23,664 bases of DNA from Rodentolepis nana (lineage: Eukaryota > Platyhelminthes > Cestoda > Cyclophyllidea > Hymenolepididae): positions 1-23,664 of the forward strand of contig UZAE01000428.1 of NCBI GenBank assembly GCA_900617975.1. The letters are read 5' to 3'. The notes under the pieces were generated by a model, which saw only the letters and a program-made list of their open reading frames with translations, did not search any database and had not been told where the DNA came from. Positions 1-9,854 of this stretch are shown here, one piece after another (positions within the stretch are counted from its first letter, which is position 1; the number at the start of each line of letters is the position of its first letter). Made by a program: the position numbers and the translations under genes.

Positions 1-47
<47 letters not shown>
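1..47. repeat. (AT)n microsatellite at window edge
   Basis: Uninterrupted AT dinucleotide repeat that starts at or before the first base, so its full length is unknown. Simple-sequence DNA, no coding content. Confidence 0.97.
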
Positions 48-49
<2 letters not shown>

Positions 50-1688
50 AACCGGAATAATTCAATACCAGGATAAATTATAACAGCGATATCCAAACTT
101 TCAGCATTTTTTGTTTCTACATTCGATGCTTACACGAAACTAGTTCAGACTTTTGAATCATGAGTGCTATGCATTTTAAATGCCACATTCAGAGTTGAGG
201 ATATATTTTATTTTTGAAATTCAAATGGATACCGGTTAGTTATTAAGGTGTCCAATGTTTGATAACGCCCAGTTTATATTAATTAATTTGTGTGCCAATT
301 TGTTTAAGCTCAAACAATTTCCTCATTTACTGCAGTAGTAGGATTCCAGAATTGAATGTAAAATGGTTTAGTGAGGTCATTGGTAGTAACCCCGAAGTAT
401 GGAGGAGAAATAGTGAGCAATCCAGTTCAAATTCGGATTTAGGCTCAAGAGTAAGCGAATATAATGATGCTGTATTGACATATATCATATCTCTTTGATG
501 TTCATGTAGAAGCAGGGGTAATAACTTAATTGGACAAGCTACAACACAGCTAGCGGCCAATCACACGGTCCTCCACATCCCAAGTAGCAAAAGGAAGAGC
601 GAAAAAGAAAACAAAAGAAACCAGAACGAGAGGAGTGTGTGAACGGGATGTTCGCATCAAACTTTTCTAAACCAGCCAATTAACTGGTTCATCGTAAGAC
701 GAGGCGTTCGAAAATCGAAATGTCACTTCGCAGTAAACTTTTGCAAGGGAAGAATGCAATTCAATGATTGGACTTAATTTACCCAAGCCCTCGGACTAAG
801 ACCTATTAACTGAAACACGTTTAACTCCGTACTTTGCTTGGAAATACTTATGAAAAACATATTTAAAACCCAGGGCAACAAAGTTCTGCTAACATAGGAC
901 AAACCTGTCACAGAATGATGAAGCCCTGTCCTTCAATAATCGAACTTGGAGTACAAGGCTTTATTCAGCTAGCACTTGTGTTCGCTTTTCAAAGAGTATT
1001 AAAAAATTTTATATTAAATTATAATTTATTAAGCGTGATGAAAGAATGCAATATTCAGATTTACCGTACCGACTTGCTTGTAATTTAAGGTCACTTTAAT
1101 TACCTAAAAGATAAAATTGGAAAGTAGCTTCAGGGCTCCAATTTTTTAACCTTACAACTATAAAACATTTATTGAAATTGCCGGCATATGAATTTTAAAG
1201 GAAAATTAATTTTCTTTCCAAAACTTGGCAGCCGATTGATGGTTTTACAAAGAAATAAGATGGAATATTTTGTGGCAAAATTGCTAACCATTACTTTCTA
1301 TTAATACAAACAATGCAGTCTCAAAATTCCATTCTATGATGTTTAACGGTTGATTGGCACTTTAAGAAAAATTTTTAATCTTGAGAAAGCATCAAAATTT
1401 GGGAAACCTTAGGGAGGTGGGGGAGGGGGTTAAGGTGAGCACAAACGAAGAAAATAGTTGACTTAATGTTGGAAATCTTAAAGAAAATCTCCCACTTGCC
1501 TCTGATTTTAATTATTCAAATGTGTGAAACTTTTAGATTTTTAAGAGCTTACTGATCAGTTGGGCCAAAAGGAAATATTTAATAATGAAAAATTTAAAAC
1601 TATTTTCTTTTAAACAAAATCAACACTTATTAATGTTTAATTGGCATTATTATTGAAATTTCGATTCAAGATTTGAATAATTTATAAG

Positions 1689-1730
<42 letters not shown>

Positions 1731-2928
1731 TTTCTGGAATCAGATAGTACTTGAAAACAGAATACAACGTGCCACATTCTTTTGTTTACGGTGACTAAAT
1801 TTCAATGCCCTCCCCCTAACTTAGTCATTGGATTGGTGATATTTGTTGTTATTTGCAAAATGGGAAAGGTCTCATAGCCCATAGTCAATTCTAATAAGGA
1901 ATAAATAATTCGGGGTTCTCGCTTCAATTTACATCTTACCACCCTTCTTAGCTCCGCATCCCTGGAAATAAGTAGATATTGATTTTACATAAAAAAATAA
2001 ACTTTACAAAATATTATTAACTGCCGCAACGAAATTCCCAGAGTGGGGTATAGTGTGTTTATTTTTCATTTTTTTGGTTAATAATAAAATTACAACTGTT
2101 TCATCTATACTTAAATACAAATATCACATCTAAGAAATGTGAAAAACTAACTCCAAATTCAACATTCTCAATCTACTTATGTTAAAAAGTGTTGAAATAG
2201 CATAGGGTATTAATTGCTAGTTGAACAAAATCGATGAGATCTTGGCACAGTCATTGGCTGGCACTGGGAGCACAGCTACGAAATGTCGCTTTTTCCAAAA
2301 CGATCACAGTATATGTACACCACTGAGTTTTCCTGCTTAGAAAAGGCGCATTTGATTAAAAGTTGCCTAACAGGTGATAAAAATTCTAAATGACTACAAT
2401 CACTATTTCTCTATTTATATTGCATATTTTACAATTAACTTCCTTTCAATCAGACGTATTGTAAGTAAATTGGAGGTTTTAATTTGGAGTTTCTTGAACT
2501 ATACGAAATATTACTGCATTAGACTTCACCCATTATCCCGCTTCCAGGACTTTAAATTCACTTCGTAAAACGTTATTTTGACTTGAAGGAAGAAGGAAAT
2601 GAAATCAGATGTTATCAGAAATTAGGGTAAGCCAACCGACCCTTATTTACTCCAAATTCAAATAGACCGTTAAGCTCCATACCGCTGATTTCGCCAGATG
2701 GCCGATTTAAACTTAAATTCATAATAAAAAATATTAAAACTACAAGTTTATTCTCATCGAATTCATATTCATTGGATTTAGACTTAATCTCAAAACTGAT
2801 TATCAGTTTATAATTGACTCTCTTATCAATGAGAAGAGTGTTTATACTTCCCAAGCCTGGAGATTGCAATTATATTCAGAAGATTGATTCGTCCAATGGC
2901 ATTTTGCCACATTTAATTTATGCTTTAA
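48..2928. other. Non-coding stretch, probably inside a TFIP11 intron
   Basis: AT-rich sequence with short open frames only, none of which I recognise. I looked on the minus strand for the missing TFIP11 C-terminal exons (expected to be rich in Trp codons) and saw no convincing match. If TFIP11 continues left of the window, all of this is intron. If the gene model ended early, it would be intergenic. Confidence 0.5.
1692..1727. repeat. (AT)n microsatellite
   Basis: Eighteen uninterrupted AT units in non-coding DNA. Confidence 0.97.
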
Positions 2929-3225
2929 GGGGTGTGGGATAGACTTACCTCCACGTGGTGCTCCCTGGGCAACGTGTACTCATGCGGCAAAAAAGTCTAT
3001 AAAACGGCAGTTGACTTCTGAGTTAAAGCTATCATGACATATTCGACCACTTCCACAGTACACACCACACCTTTCATCTGCCTTTGTGTCTGTCTCTTTT
3101 ACATCTTTAAAACACTCTTCGATATTGTTCACTTTGATGTTCCTTCTCCCCCCTGTGAAGTTCGAAGTCAGCTAAAGGGCTAATGATAACTATGATAACC
3201 ATTTGATATAAATAAATAAATAAAT
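2929..3225 (+). mobile_element. SINE-like element, copy A
   Basis: Nearly full copy of the family that recurs eight times in this window. It begins GGGGTGTGGGATAGACTTAC, contains the pyrimidine-rich middle (TGTGTCTGTCTC and CTTTGATGTTCC blocks) and ends with GGGCTAATGATAACTATGAT, a GATATA motif and four AAAT units. It lies downstream of the last TFIP11 exon seen here and is antisense to that gene. The antisense strand keeps the intact donor-like GTAAGT at 2948-2943. No clear target-site duplication is visible. Confidence 0.85.
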
Positions 3226-3345
3226 CTTCTACTATGTGCCCCATGGAGCCCCAAACGCCTTGTCTTTCCTGATACTCATTTCAAGTAGGTTTGAAATTAA
3301 AATCACCTTCTGTATCACTTTTATAAGACTCTGAAGTGAACTAAC

Positions 3346-3624
3346 CTGGAAGTTTTGCATAACATGAGCCAGCTTCGGTACAACATTACGATTGAGAAAT
3401 GCGGTCATCTGAGCCATTGGGATGACATTTCGCCAGGGGAGGAGAACGGAACTCGCGGAGGCGTCTGAAGGATGCCAGTTGGTGAGACAGGCGGCCAATT
3501 TGTGCAGTACCAATTCGTGGGTTGGAGCGAGACGGGAGGCTCCACCAAACCAGGGAAGCCAGGGATGCAGCCAAGTGTGGATTGGCACTCGATCTGTCAA
3601 TGGATTCCAGGCATCAACTGCTTC
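3346..3624 (-). CDS. TFIP11: TFIP11 exon 8, last one seen (residues 545-637)
   Basis: Acceptor TTGGTATAG|GAAG, donor TTCCAG|GTTAGT, phase 0. Carries [20 protein letters not shown], the best-conserved motif of the GCFC region, then [19 protein letters not shown] and [12 protein letters not shown]. The frame runs on 37 codons into the intron before a stop. Reading through would give a shortened protein, but the good donor and the missing C-terminus argue that splicing continues. Confidence 0.9.
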
Positions 3625-6600
3625 CTATACCAAGAAATCAGAACATGTATATACGATTAAATAATCACATTCCATGCTAATTGTATCCGTCGAGGCTAAC
3701 GAAGAGTGCTTCTAACACCATGAATTACAAGACATGGGCAATAAAAACTACCGAAACCCAACCGAAATCAGATTTTGGCTAAGGACTGAAACGGGAAAGC
3801 TTCGCCATGAATTCAGAACTCATCCTGATTTCATTCCATTGAGAGCCTCCTCCCTGCATATGCTATTTTCTGATTGATTTTTAATAAGATCAGCTGGATC
3901 GATACGAAGATATCTGATGGAAAACAGAGTAATTAACAGAAGTTTTTATCTTGCTCTATATCGATCATAGAAATCCCAAAAGTTATCCAGCAGCTGGAGA
4001 CAAATCTACCGGGAAAACTTGCGTTTTCCACAGGGCATCTCTTTCTCAACTTAACCAAATTTCTAATCTTTCCCTCAACAGGATCATAGTATATTAAGCG
4101 CAGTTATCACGGAGAGTCCAATAGAGGAAGTACCTTACCTCTCAGCAAAGCAGACTTGGACAGTGAGCACCTGTTTGCATGTAGGCTAGGCAGTTAAGTT
4201 ATACATTTGTATCTAAGAGTATATTTGATTGTGTGTTGGTAAAGTTCATATCAGATGTAATAAGGCGGCATACACTACGCAATCGTATTTTGAATCCAAA
4301 GCCCTTTCAAGCGTTTTACTAACGCCACCTAGACAAATCTAAATCGAAGCAAGAAACAAATGACATAAGCAGAAATATTTCCTAGAAGTGATGCAGTTAT
4401 ACGTGACATCTCTGTATACATAAAACCAAAAACAATGTGTTGCGACTAAAAATGCAGATTTAACCACATTTCAATAATTTGCAAAAACAAGTCAATTTAC
4501 CATCAACTTAGGTAGAACCAAAGAATCCAACAAATCTGCCTGTAGAAGGTCTTCTGGTAGGAGAGACTGCCAAGCTTCGAATACGACAAGAAGGCGTTCA
4601 CAGTCGTGTGGATCCCATTCTGAGACTATTGTCTTCCGCAGTGGTGGCAACCAACTTGATTTCAGGAGGATTTCAAAGGCATTTTGATCATCCAGAGCAC
4701 CACGCCATTCAGTAAGAACTGACACCCCGAGACTTGGATTCTGTAACGGGAAACATTAATGAAATAACGATTTATAATGGCCATTTCTAAGCATAAACTA
4801 ATAAAAAAGCAAATTCCCGTGTTAAGGAAATTCGAGTGAAAACAGCTATGTTCAAAGCTGTCAAATGTATGGGCAATTTTGCGGAAAAGAAGAAGATAGC
4901 TCTTAAAATATTGGCAGGAATACTGTTGCTCAGATGCCAACTATCAACAAAGACTTAAGTGCTAAATTCCCGGTTGCTCACCGTTTAGAATAAATTTGAT
5001 CTGAGTCACTATAAAGGACTTTTTGAAAGAGCCAACTTTTTGTGTTGCGCCACCATACTTATTCCCGCCACCCTTCCCTTATTGCCAGGCATAAAGGCAA
5101 AAAAAACAAACAGATTAACTACATTAGAAGGCCTCGTAAGCAGTAAATCGAGTAATAGGTAGACCAAAGATCAAAATCCAGCGGTTAGGAAAAGGGCTAA
5201 AATTGACGAAGAAAGTGAAAAAAACGAATCTCTTTACAGTAAGGAGTTACCCTAGAGTCTGCCTAAATAAGATACTCGCGCATTCTTGCGACGAGCCGTT
5301 TTCAATGATTATAGTTGAAAATTGCAAACGAACAAGCATGGCTAGATATACTCGTTTTTACGCTTCTTGACACTTGCTGATGATCTTTGTGCCTTAGCTC
5401 CATGATGTTGATAAATAATGACTGATTTAGATCACGCTTACTGCAAACAAACAATGGATGAATAGTGAATACGGCTAAATGGAAGTGCACGCAGAGAACA
5501 ATAATTCATCGGACACCTTTGATTTTAATGGTTAAAAAAGATGATAGCGACTCACCACAAGTGGCTGCCAAGATGCGAGAAGACTGTCTAAAATAGGTCG
5601 AGCCATAGCGGCAAGGAAGGCGGGAAGTTCCGGAAGACCAGCGCATTCACGACGAATTCTATTTACCCAGGAAGAGGCGACTTCAGAACTGGCACCTATT
5701 TCGCCACGCTTCAAGGCTGCCTCAAATTGACTGATTAGTTTAAGAGCGGCATCAAGTTCGTCTACGTCAAAAGCAGCTTTCTCTACAACCTTTTAAAAAA
5801 GCTTGGATGAGAATACTTGCCTGAGTACCTAAATACTCAAGTGAATTACTTGAGTTATAAGACTTTAAGTTGACTGGCCTTGAATCTAGTCCCAATTGGT
5901 CTAATTAGCATCAAGTGTTTCAAATCAAGAATGCATTGATTAAGAAAAGTCATCAGCCATAACTCGAACTCAAATTTTTGACAAGAATATATATATATAT
6001 ATATATATGACCATGGAAATTGCAAATGTACCAACCAATGATACCACATTGAGGAAAGATCAGACCATAAAGAATGACTGTAGTAAAGTTTTTGGGAAAT
6101 TCAAATGGTTTAAAAAGACCACACCTTAAAGGAGAAAAGCAAGAAGTCTAAAAAGTGGATTCATTCAAATGTTCAAAGTTCGATTAAAATTGGAGTATAG
6201 AAAAACAATTCGAGGGGGGGGGGGAGGATCGTGAAGTGTTTAAAATGTGACATATGGAGTGCACATTTGATCGGAGTGCAGCAAAGGCCATTCCTCCGTT
6301 TATTTTTATTCTGAAAACAGTCTTGAGACTTACAAAAAGACATCCAAAAGTAAGCCTCTCATACCTGCTCAATTTTTATTTTAGCGTATAGATGAACTGT
6401 CTAGGAGTAAAAAAAAACTTTGTTTCCTTTTCAACCAAAATGATGGCTGAAAGTCAAGGAATATAAACGCTTAAGTCACCCGCCATCACACACTTAAATG
6501 GTTCCGTTGGACGAAAAATTAAGATGGAGAAATAACCTGAATGTAAGACATCTTGACTACTAAAATGAAGGTGTCTGAAAGACCCTGAGACAAATGCACT

Positions 6601-9600
6601 ATTAACCATACATTTGGATCGTCGTTGACGATTTCAAGTTAGTAGTCCTACATTCTATAATCGATATATCTCAACTTCCAAAAAATTAGGCAGACCGCGT
6701 ATTTTGTCACTGTCGATGCAAGAGCAGCAGCTTACTAAGTCAACTCTAAGACCTATCTTTCAAAAATAATAAAATCAACTTAAATACAACAGCTGGTAAA
6801 TATAGAAAGTAGGGGAACACAGAAGTTAAAGTAAAAGGAATAGCTAGGGTTGGTCAGTCAAGTAATACGAAGAACAAATAATGGAACCCAAATGAAATTC
6901 TACCATTTTAGTACCCTTAAGCAATAAATTGCTATTAGAAAGAAACCCGATCAATCGAGTGTATAATAATAACGAGTTTACCTTAGTAAGACGTTCGATT
7001 TCATGTTCTAGTCCAGCTGCCCTATCCTCCTCATATCTCGCCCCACGATCAAGTCTTCTAATCTCATCCTCAGTGGTTTTGATAATGAGATCGATATTGT
7101 GACACAACACCGGTACCTCAAAGAAGTGACCCTCAATTCGTTTCTCGCGCTTCTTCGATTCTGCATCTAAAGTATCGTCATCGATATCATCAATACGTCG
7201 ACCGTAACGAGAATTCGACAGTGCCTCTGCGTAGCCCTCATAGACTCTCTGTTCACGTTGAGTCATATCAATGACTTTGACCTTACTCAATTCACTAGGA
7301 AAGAAAACAAAGAAAGTTTAGAGAAAATGGGCATATATACAACAACTAAATGTTAATTAAAAGGAGCGAATTAGTTCTGAATACTTCATTAAAGTGAAGG
7401 GCGGTGGAATCTTCTGAGCGGTATTTAACAGCTTTATTTCAGTGCTTCAATCTCAACCTAATATTTTCTCGATGGGTCCAAGCAGGCAGTTTTTACTTAA
7501 ACCACTGTAGGAGAAATAAAAATACAAAAACGAAAAGGAGACCCTGCAGTTAAAATCCAACAAAAATAACTACGTCACGAACAATATATCCTGTTTGAAC
7601 TCTTGAAGGCCTTTCGACCCTAGCGATAGTGAAATGACAGCAGACTGAGAAGTGCAGGTAATCACGGATAACCAAATATAGGGGTTACTTCAAAGTTTTT
7701 GAAAACAATCTTTAACTAAGAGGAGCCCATATAATCTAGCCAAAATTCTGTCACATTGTTAGATTAAATGAACCAAGCAAATCGATCACAGTAAAACACT
7801 CAGCAAACACATCTCGACTCTCTAAAGAAGGAAGGTCAAATCTGCGAATGCATTTGTATAAGGATGGCGAAATGCGAATACTCAATGCAAAAATTACTTT
7901 TCACAATGTACTTGCAGATGCTGATAATCTCTGTGTGTTTCAAGATCTTTAAGTTGGACGATTGAGACTTTGCCTCGGAGGGAACTTTAGTAAATCAAAA
8001 TCAACCTTAGGTTACTTCTAATGTAGAAACCTTAGAACAAGCACCACAATTAACAAGTGCAAAATATTCAAAAAGCATTTCCAGTATAAGTTCCGAACGA
8101 GAGTGAAAAAAACGTCGAACTCACCTATTCTGCATGAACGGTCCGTGGGATTTGATAGCTGCAGCTGGTGTTGCAGGACTAACGCTGGCTATCAGTTCGT
8201 CTGCTGTCATGTAGATCGTCCTCTCAGAGCGTTTGCCGTTGCTTCCTCCTGAACCGTCTACTTTTTTGTAGCGAGGATGACCAGCTGAATAACAGGACAA
8301 TATGAAACATGAGCGTCAGATTCATTATCTTTCATCTACTAATTCTGCCTCAAAGGCCCTAAACAAAAAGTAATAAACGACTATTTGGAGAAAATGCGTC
8401 AAAACAAGACGAATGGGATAGATTCTGAAATTTAAACATAGCGATACATCTAACGAAATAGACTAATTTGTAAAACTAGGGGGGGGGGGGGGGTGAGAAT
8501 GACTTTCATACGAAATATTTTACTTAAACCAGAATTTTACTATTGAGATAGTATATTGAGGGCCCAGAAACGATAAAAAAACTTGGAAGAAACGAAGGAA
8601 GAGATAATAAATTCAATTTATGCAAGAAATAAATTATTTGGCATAACAGGGGCATCGGCCCTGAAATTGCTGAAAAAGTAGACTCCCTCTCCTAAACACT
8701 GTTTACACAAAGTAAATGAAAGCATTAAGAAACTCTCAGAAACAATCACTTAGTAAACCGTTTGAGCATTGTATTGCATTGGTCAAATTTATAGAGGAAG
8801 CGTGGTATTATAGGTAATCAACCTTTAAAAGAAGCGTAATATCGAGGAAAGATTAAAACCATAATTGTGATAAGGGTTGTTCAGAATACTTAGAGCAACG
8901 TTGAAAAAAGGAAGAACTAGAAATAACCACACAGATAACAACTAATGCATGTCAAGTAAACCGATAATAGAAACAGTTAAGTATTCGCACAAAAAAATAC
9001 TGGCTTACGGGCTTTATCAACTTTGGTTTCAGGGATTGGTGCAGCTTCACCACCTCTACGAGGTGCAGGAGCAACCTCAGAGCCAACAGATCCAACTGCA
9101 CCCTTTCCAACACGTTTGACAGCCTCAACAGGAGTGACAATTCCTTTTCCATCTTTCCCTAGGCCTTCGCCAGGTTTGAAGCCCATCTTCTGAAGAAGCT
9201 TCATACCGATTCCTTTCGTATGTCTCTCCCATGACCCGAATCCCTTTGTTGAAGAAGGTGCCTTAGCCCTTCGAGGCTGAGTAACTGAAGGTTTAGTAGC
9301 CGTGGTTTGTTCTACAGAGTTATTCGGAGCAAACAAACGCTTGTCCTCTTCCTCATCAGATATTTCAATATTAGTATCTTCATTGATATCGAACGTTTCT
9401 GCCGGTTTAGAACCCTCCTAAATAGAAAAAACAAGCGACTTGTTAAATCCAGAACATCAACAATATCTAAAATGATAACTAAAAGAAAACTAGAAATAAA
9501 GTTTTCTGACATGGCAAGTGTCTCAACAGTCTGATCAAAGGAAAAATCTCCATGGTGGGACTTTAACAAGAGAGAAATCTTCCCATGAAGGCCAACTTAT

Positions 9601-9854
9601 AAATAATAAGATACCTTAATTCCACCACTGACAAAAGTGATGGGTCCAGAATAGTTTGCACCCTTACGCTTGCGTATGGAAGCCATAGAGCTCATTCCAC
9701 TTTTTTCTTCAACTTCAGAATCTGAATCTGAGGCGAAAATGCCATAAATTTGTTGCTTTTTGGAGGCAAAATTCCGGCGTTTTAAAGGATCAAACATATA
9801 TTCATAATCCTCTTCGGAAACCCCAAATTTGTCCATTTCGGGCGACGAGTCCAT
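3346..9854 (-). CDS. TFIP11: Tuftelin-interacting protein 11 (spliceosome disassembly G-patch factor), 5' part of gene
   Basis: Eight-exon model, minus strand: 9854-9615, 9417-9009, 8284-8125, 7294-6982, 6400-6365, 5789-5556, 4740-4501, 3624-3346. All junctions are GT-AG and phases match, giving 637 residues without a stop. The family (TFIP11, yeast Ntr1/Spp382) uses its G-patch to stimulate the helicase DHX15/Prp43 and release the intron lariat in the nucleus. Seen here: an acidic N-terminal region with a [11 protein letters not shown] motif (TIP_N type), the G-patch at about residues 146-192 with [24 protein letters not shown] at the start of exon 4, and the GCFC-type region from about residue 330 with [12 protein letters not shown] in exon 8. 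An in-frame TGA lies 15 nt before the ATG, so this start is the first Met. The human protein is 837 residues, so roughly the last 270 aligned residues are missing, presumably beyond the left edge. Identity is firm; exon 5 is the least certain part. Confidence 0.93.
4501..4740 (-). CDS. TFIP11: TFIP11 exon 7 (residues 465-544)
   Basis: Acceptor CGTTACAG|AATCC, donor TTGATG|GTAAAT, phase 0. Contains [33 protein letters not shown] and DSLVLPKLM, in the same order as human WMPFVRNIVTQW, LDSWVHIIP and DQLIFPKLQ. The open frame ends two codons into the intron. Confidence 0.9.
5556..5789 (-). CDS. TFIP11: TFIP11 exon 6 (residues 387-464)
   Basis: Acceptor TTTTTTAAAAG|GTT, donor CTTGTG|GTGAGT, phase 0 both sides. 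Helical segment with [20 protein letters not shown] and [20 protein letters not shown], matching the family's GCFC-domain stretch that ends in a YPLMKEYFKEWDPL-like motif. Confidence 0.85.
5987..6008. repeat. (AT)n microsatellite in a TFIP11 intron
   Basis: Eleven AT units in the intron between exons 5 and 6. Confidence 0.95.
6214..6224 (+). repeat. G11 homopolymer
   Basis: Run of eleven G in a TFIP11 intron, so a C run in the transcript. Homopolymer length is prone to sequencing error. Confidence 0.9.
6365..6400 (-). CDS. TFIP11: TFIP11 exon 5, putative 36-nt microexon (residues 375-386)
   Basis: A 12-codon exon reading [12 protein letters not shown], with a strong polypyrimidine tract and acceptor (T-run, then CTCCTAG) and a strong donor (CAG|GTATGAG). 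Phase 0 on both sides. It sits where human TFIP11 has about 20 extra helical residues between the exon 4 and exon 6 equivalents. Exons 4 and 6 also join in frame without it, so it could be alternative or spurious. Confidence 0.5.
6982..7294 (-). CDS. TFIP11: TFIP11 exon 4 (residues 270-374)
   Basis: Acceptor TTTCCTAG|TGAA, donor ACTAAG|GTAAAC, phase 2 to 0. Opens with the family signature [20 protein letters not shown], continues with an acidic [11 protein letters not shown] stretch, and ends in a charged helix ([10 protein letters not shown], then [11 protein letters not shown]) that begins the coiled-coil and GCFC region. Confidence 0.92.
8125..8284 (-). CDS. TFIP11: TFIP11 exon 3 (residues 217-270)
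   Basis: Acceptor TTATTCAG|CTGG, donor AATAG|GTGAGT, phase 1 to 2. Encodes [13 protein letters not shown] and [13 protein letters not shown], the counterpart of the family's P-x-Y-x-Y-K-T-V-E-E-L segment after the G-patch. It is longer and more Gly/Ser-rich than the human version. Both split codons resolve (Pro on entry, Ser on exit). Confidence 0.8.
8479..8493 (+). repeat. G15 homopolymer
   Basis: Run of fifteen G in the TFIP11 intron between exons 2 and 3, standing out sharply in AT-rich DNA. Confidence 0.9.
9009..9417 (-). CDS. TFIP11: TFIP11 exon 2 with the G-patch (residues 81-217)
   Basis: Acceptor CTATTTAG|GAG, donor GCCC|GTAAGC, phase 0 to 1. An acidic run (SDEEEDKR) and a basic linker precede [20 protein letters not shown] and the glycine-rich [11 protein letters not shown] core of the G-patch, then [11 protein letters not shown]. 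The G-patch is the segment known to contact DHX15. The open frame runs past the donor for ten codons before a stop, which is intron read-through. Confidence 0.92.
9615..9854 (-). CDS. TFIP11: TFIP11 exon 1 (residues 1-80)
   Basis: Starts at ATG 9854 after an in-frame TGA. Encodes the acidic N-terminal region, with [20 protein letters not shown] followed by SDSDSEVEE, then the [11 protein letters not shown] stretch that matches the family's S/G-P-x-x-F-V/I-S-G/A-G motif. Donor AAG|GTATCT, phase 0. Confidence 0.9.

Noticed and set aside
2615..2869. Minus-strand 84-codon frame
   Set aside because: AT-rich codons, no family resemblance, and no match to the missing TFIP11 C-terminus.
3386..3664. 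Other open frames overlapping TFIP11 exon 8 on both strands
   Set aside because: Shadows of the real coding frame; they lack family similarity.
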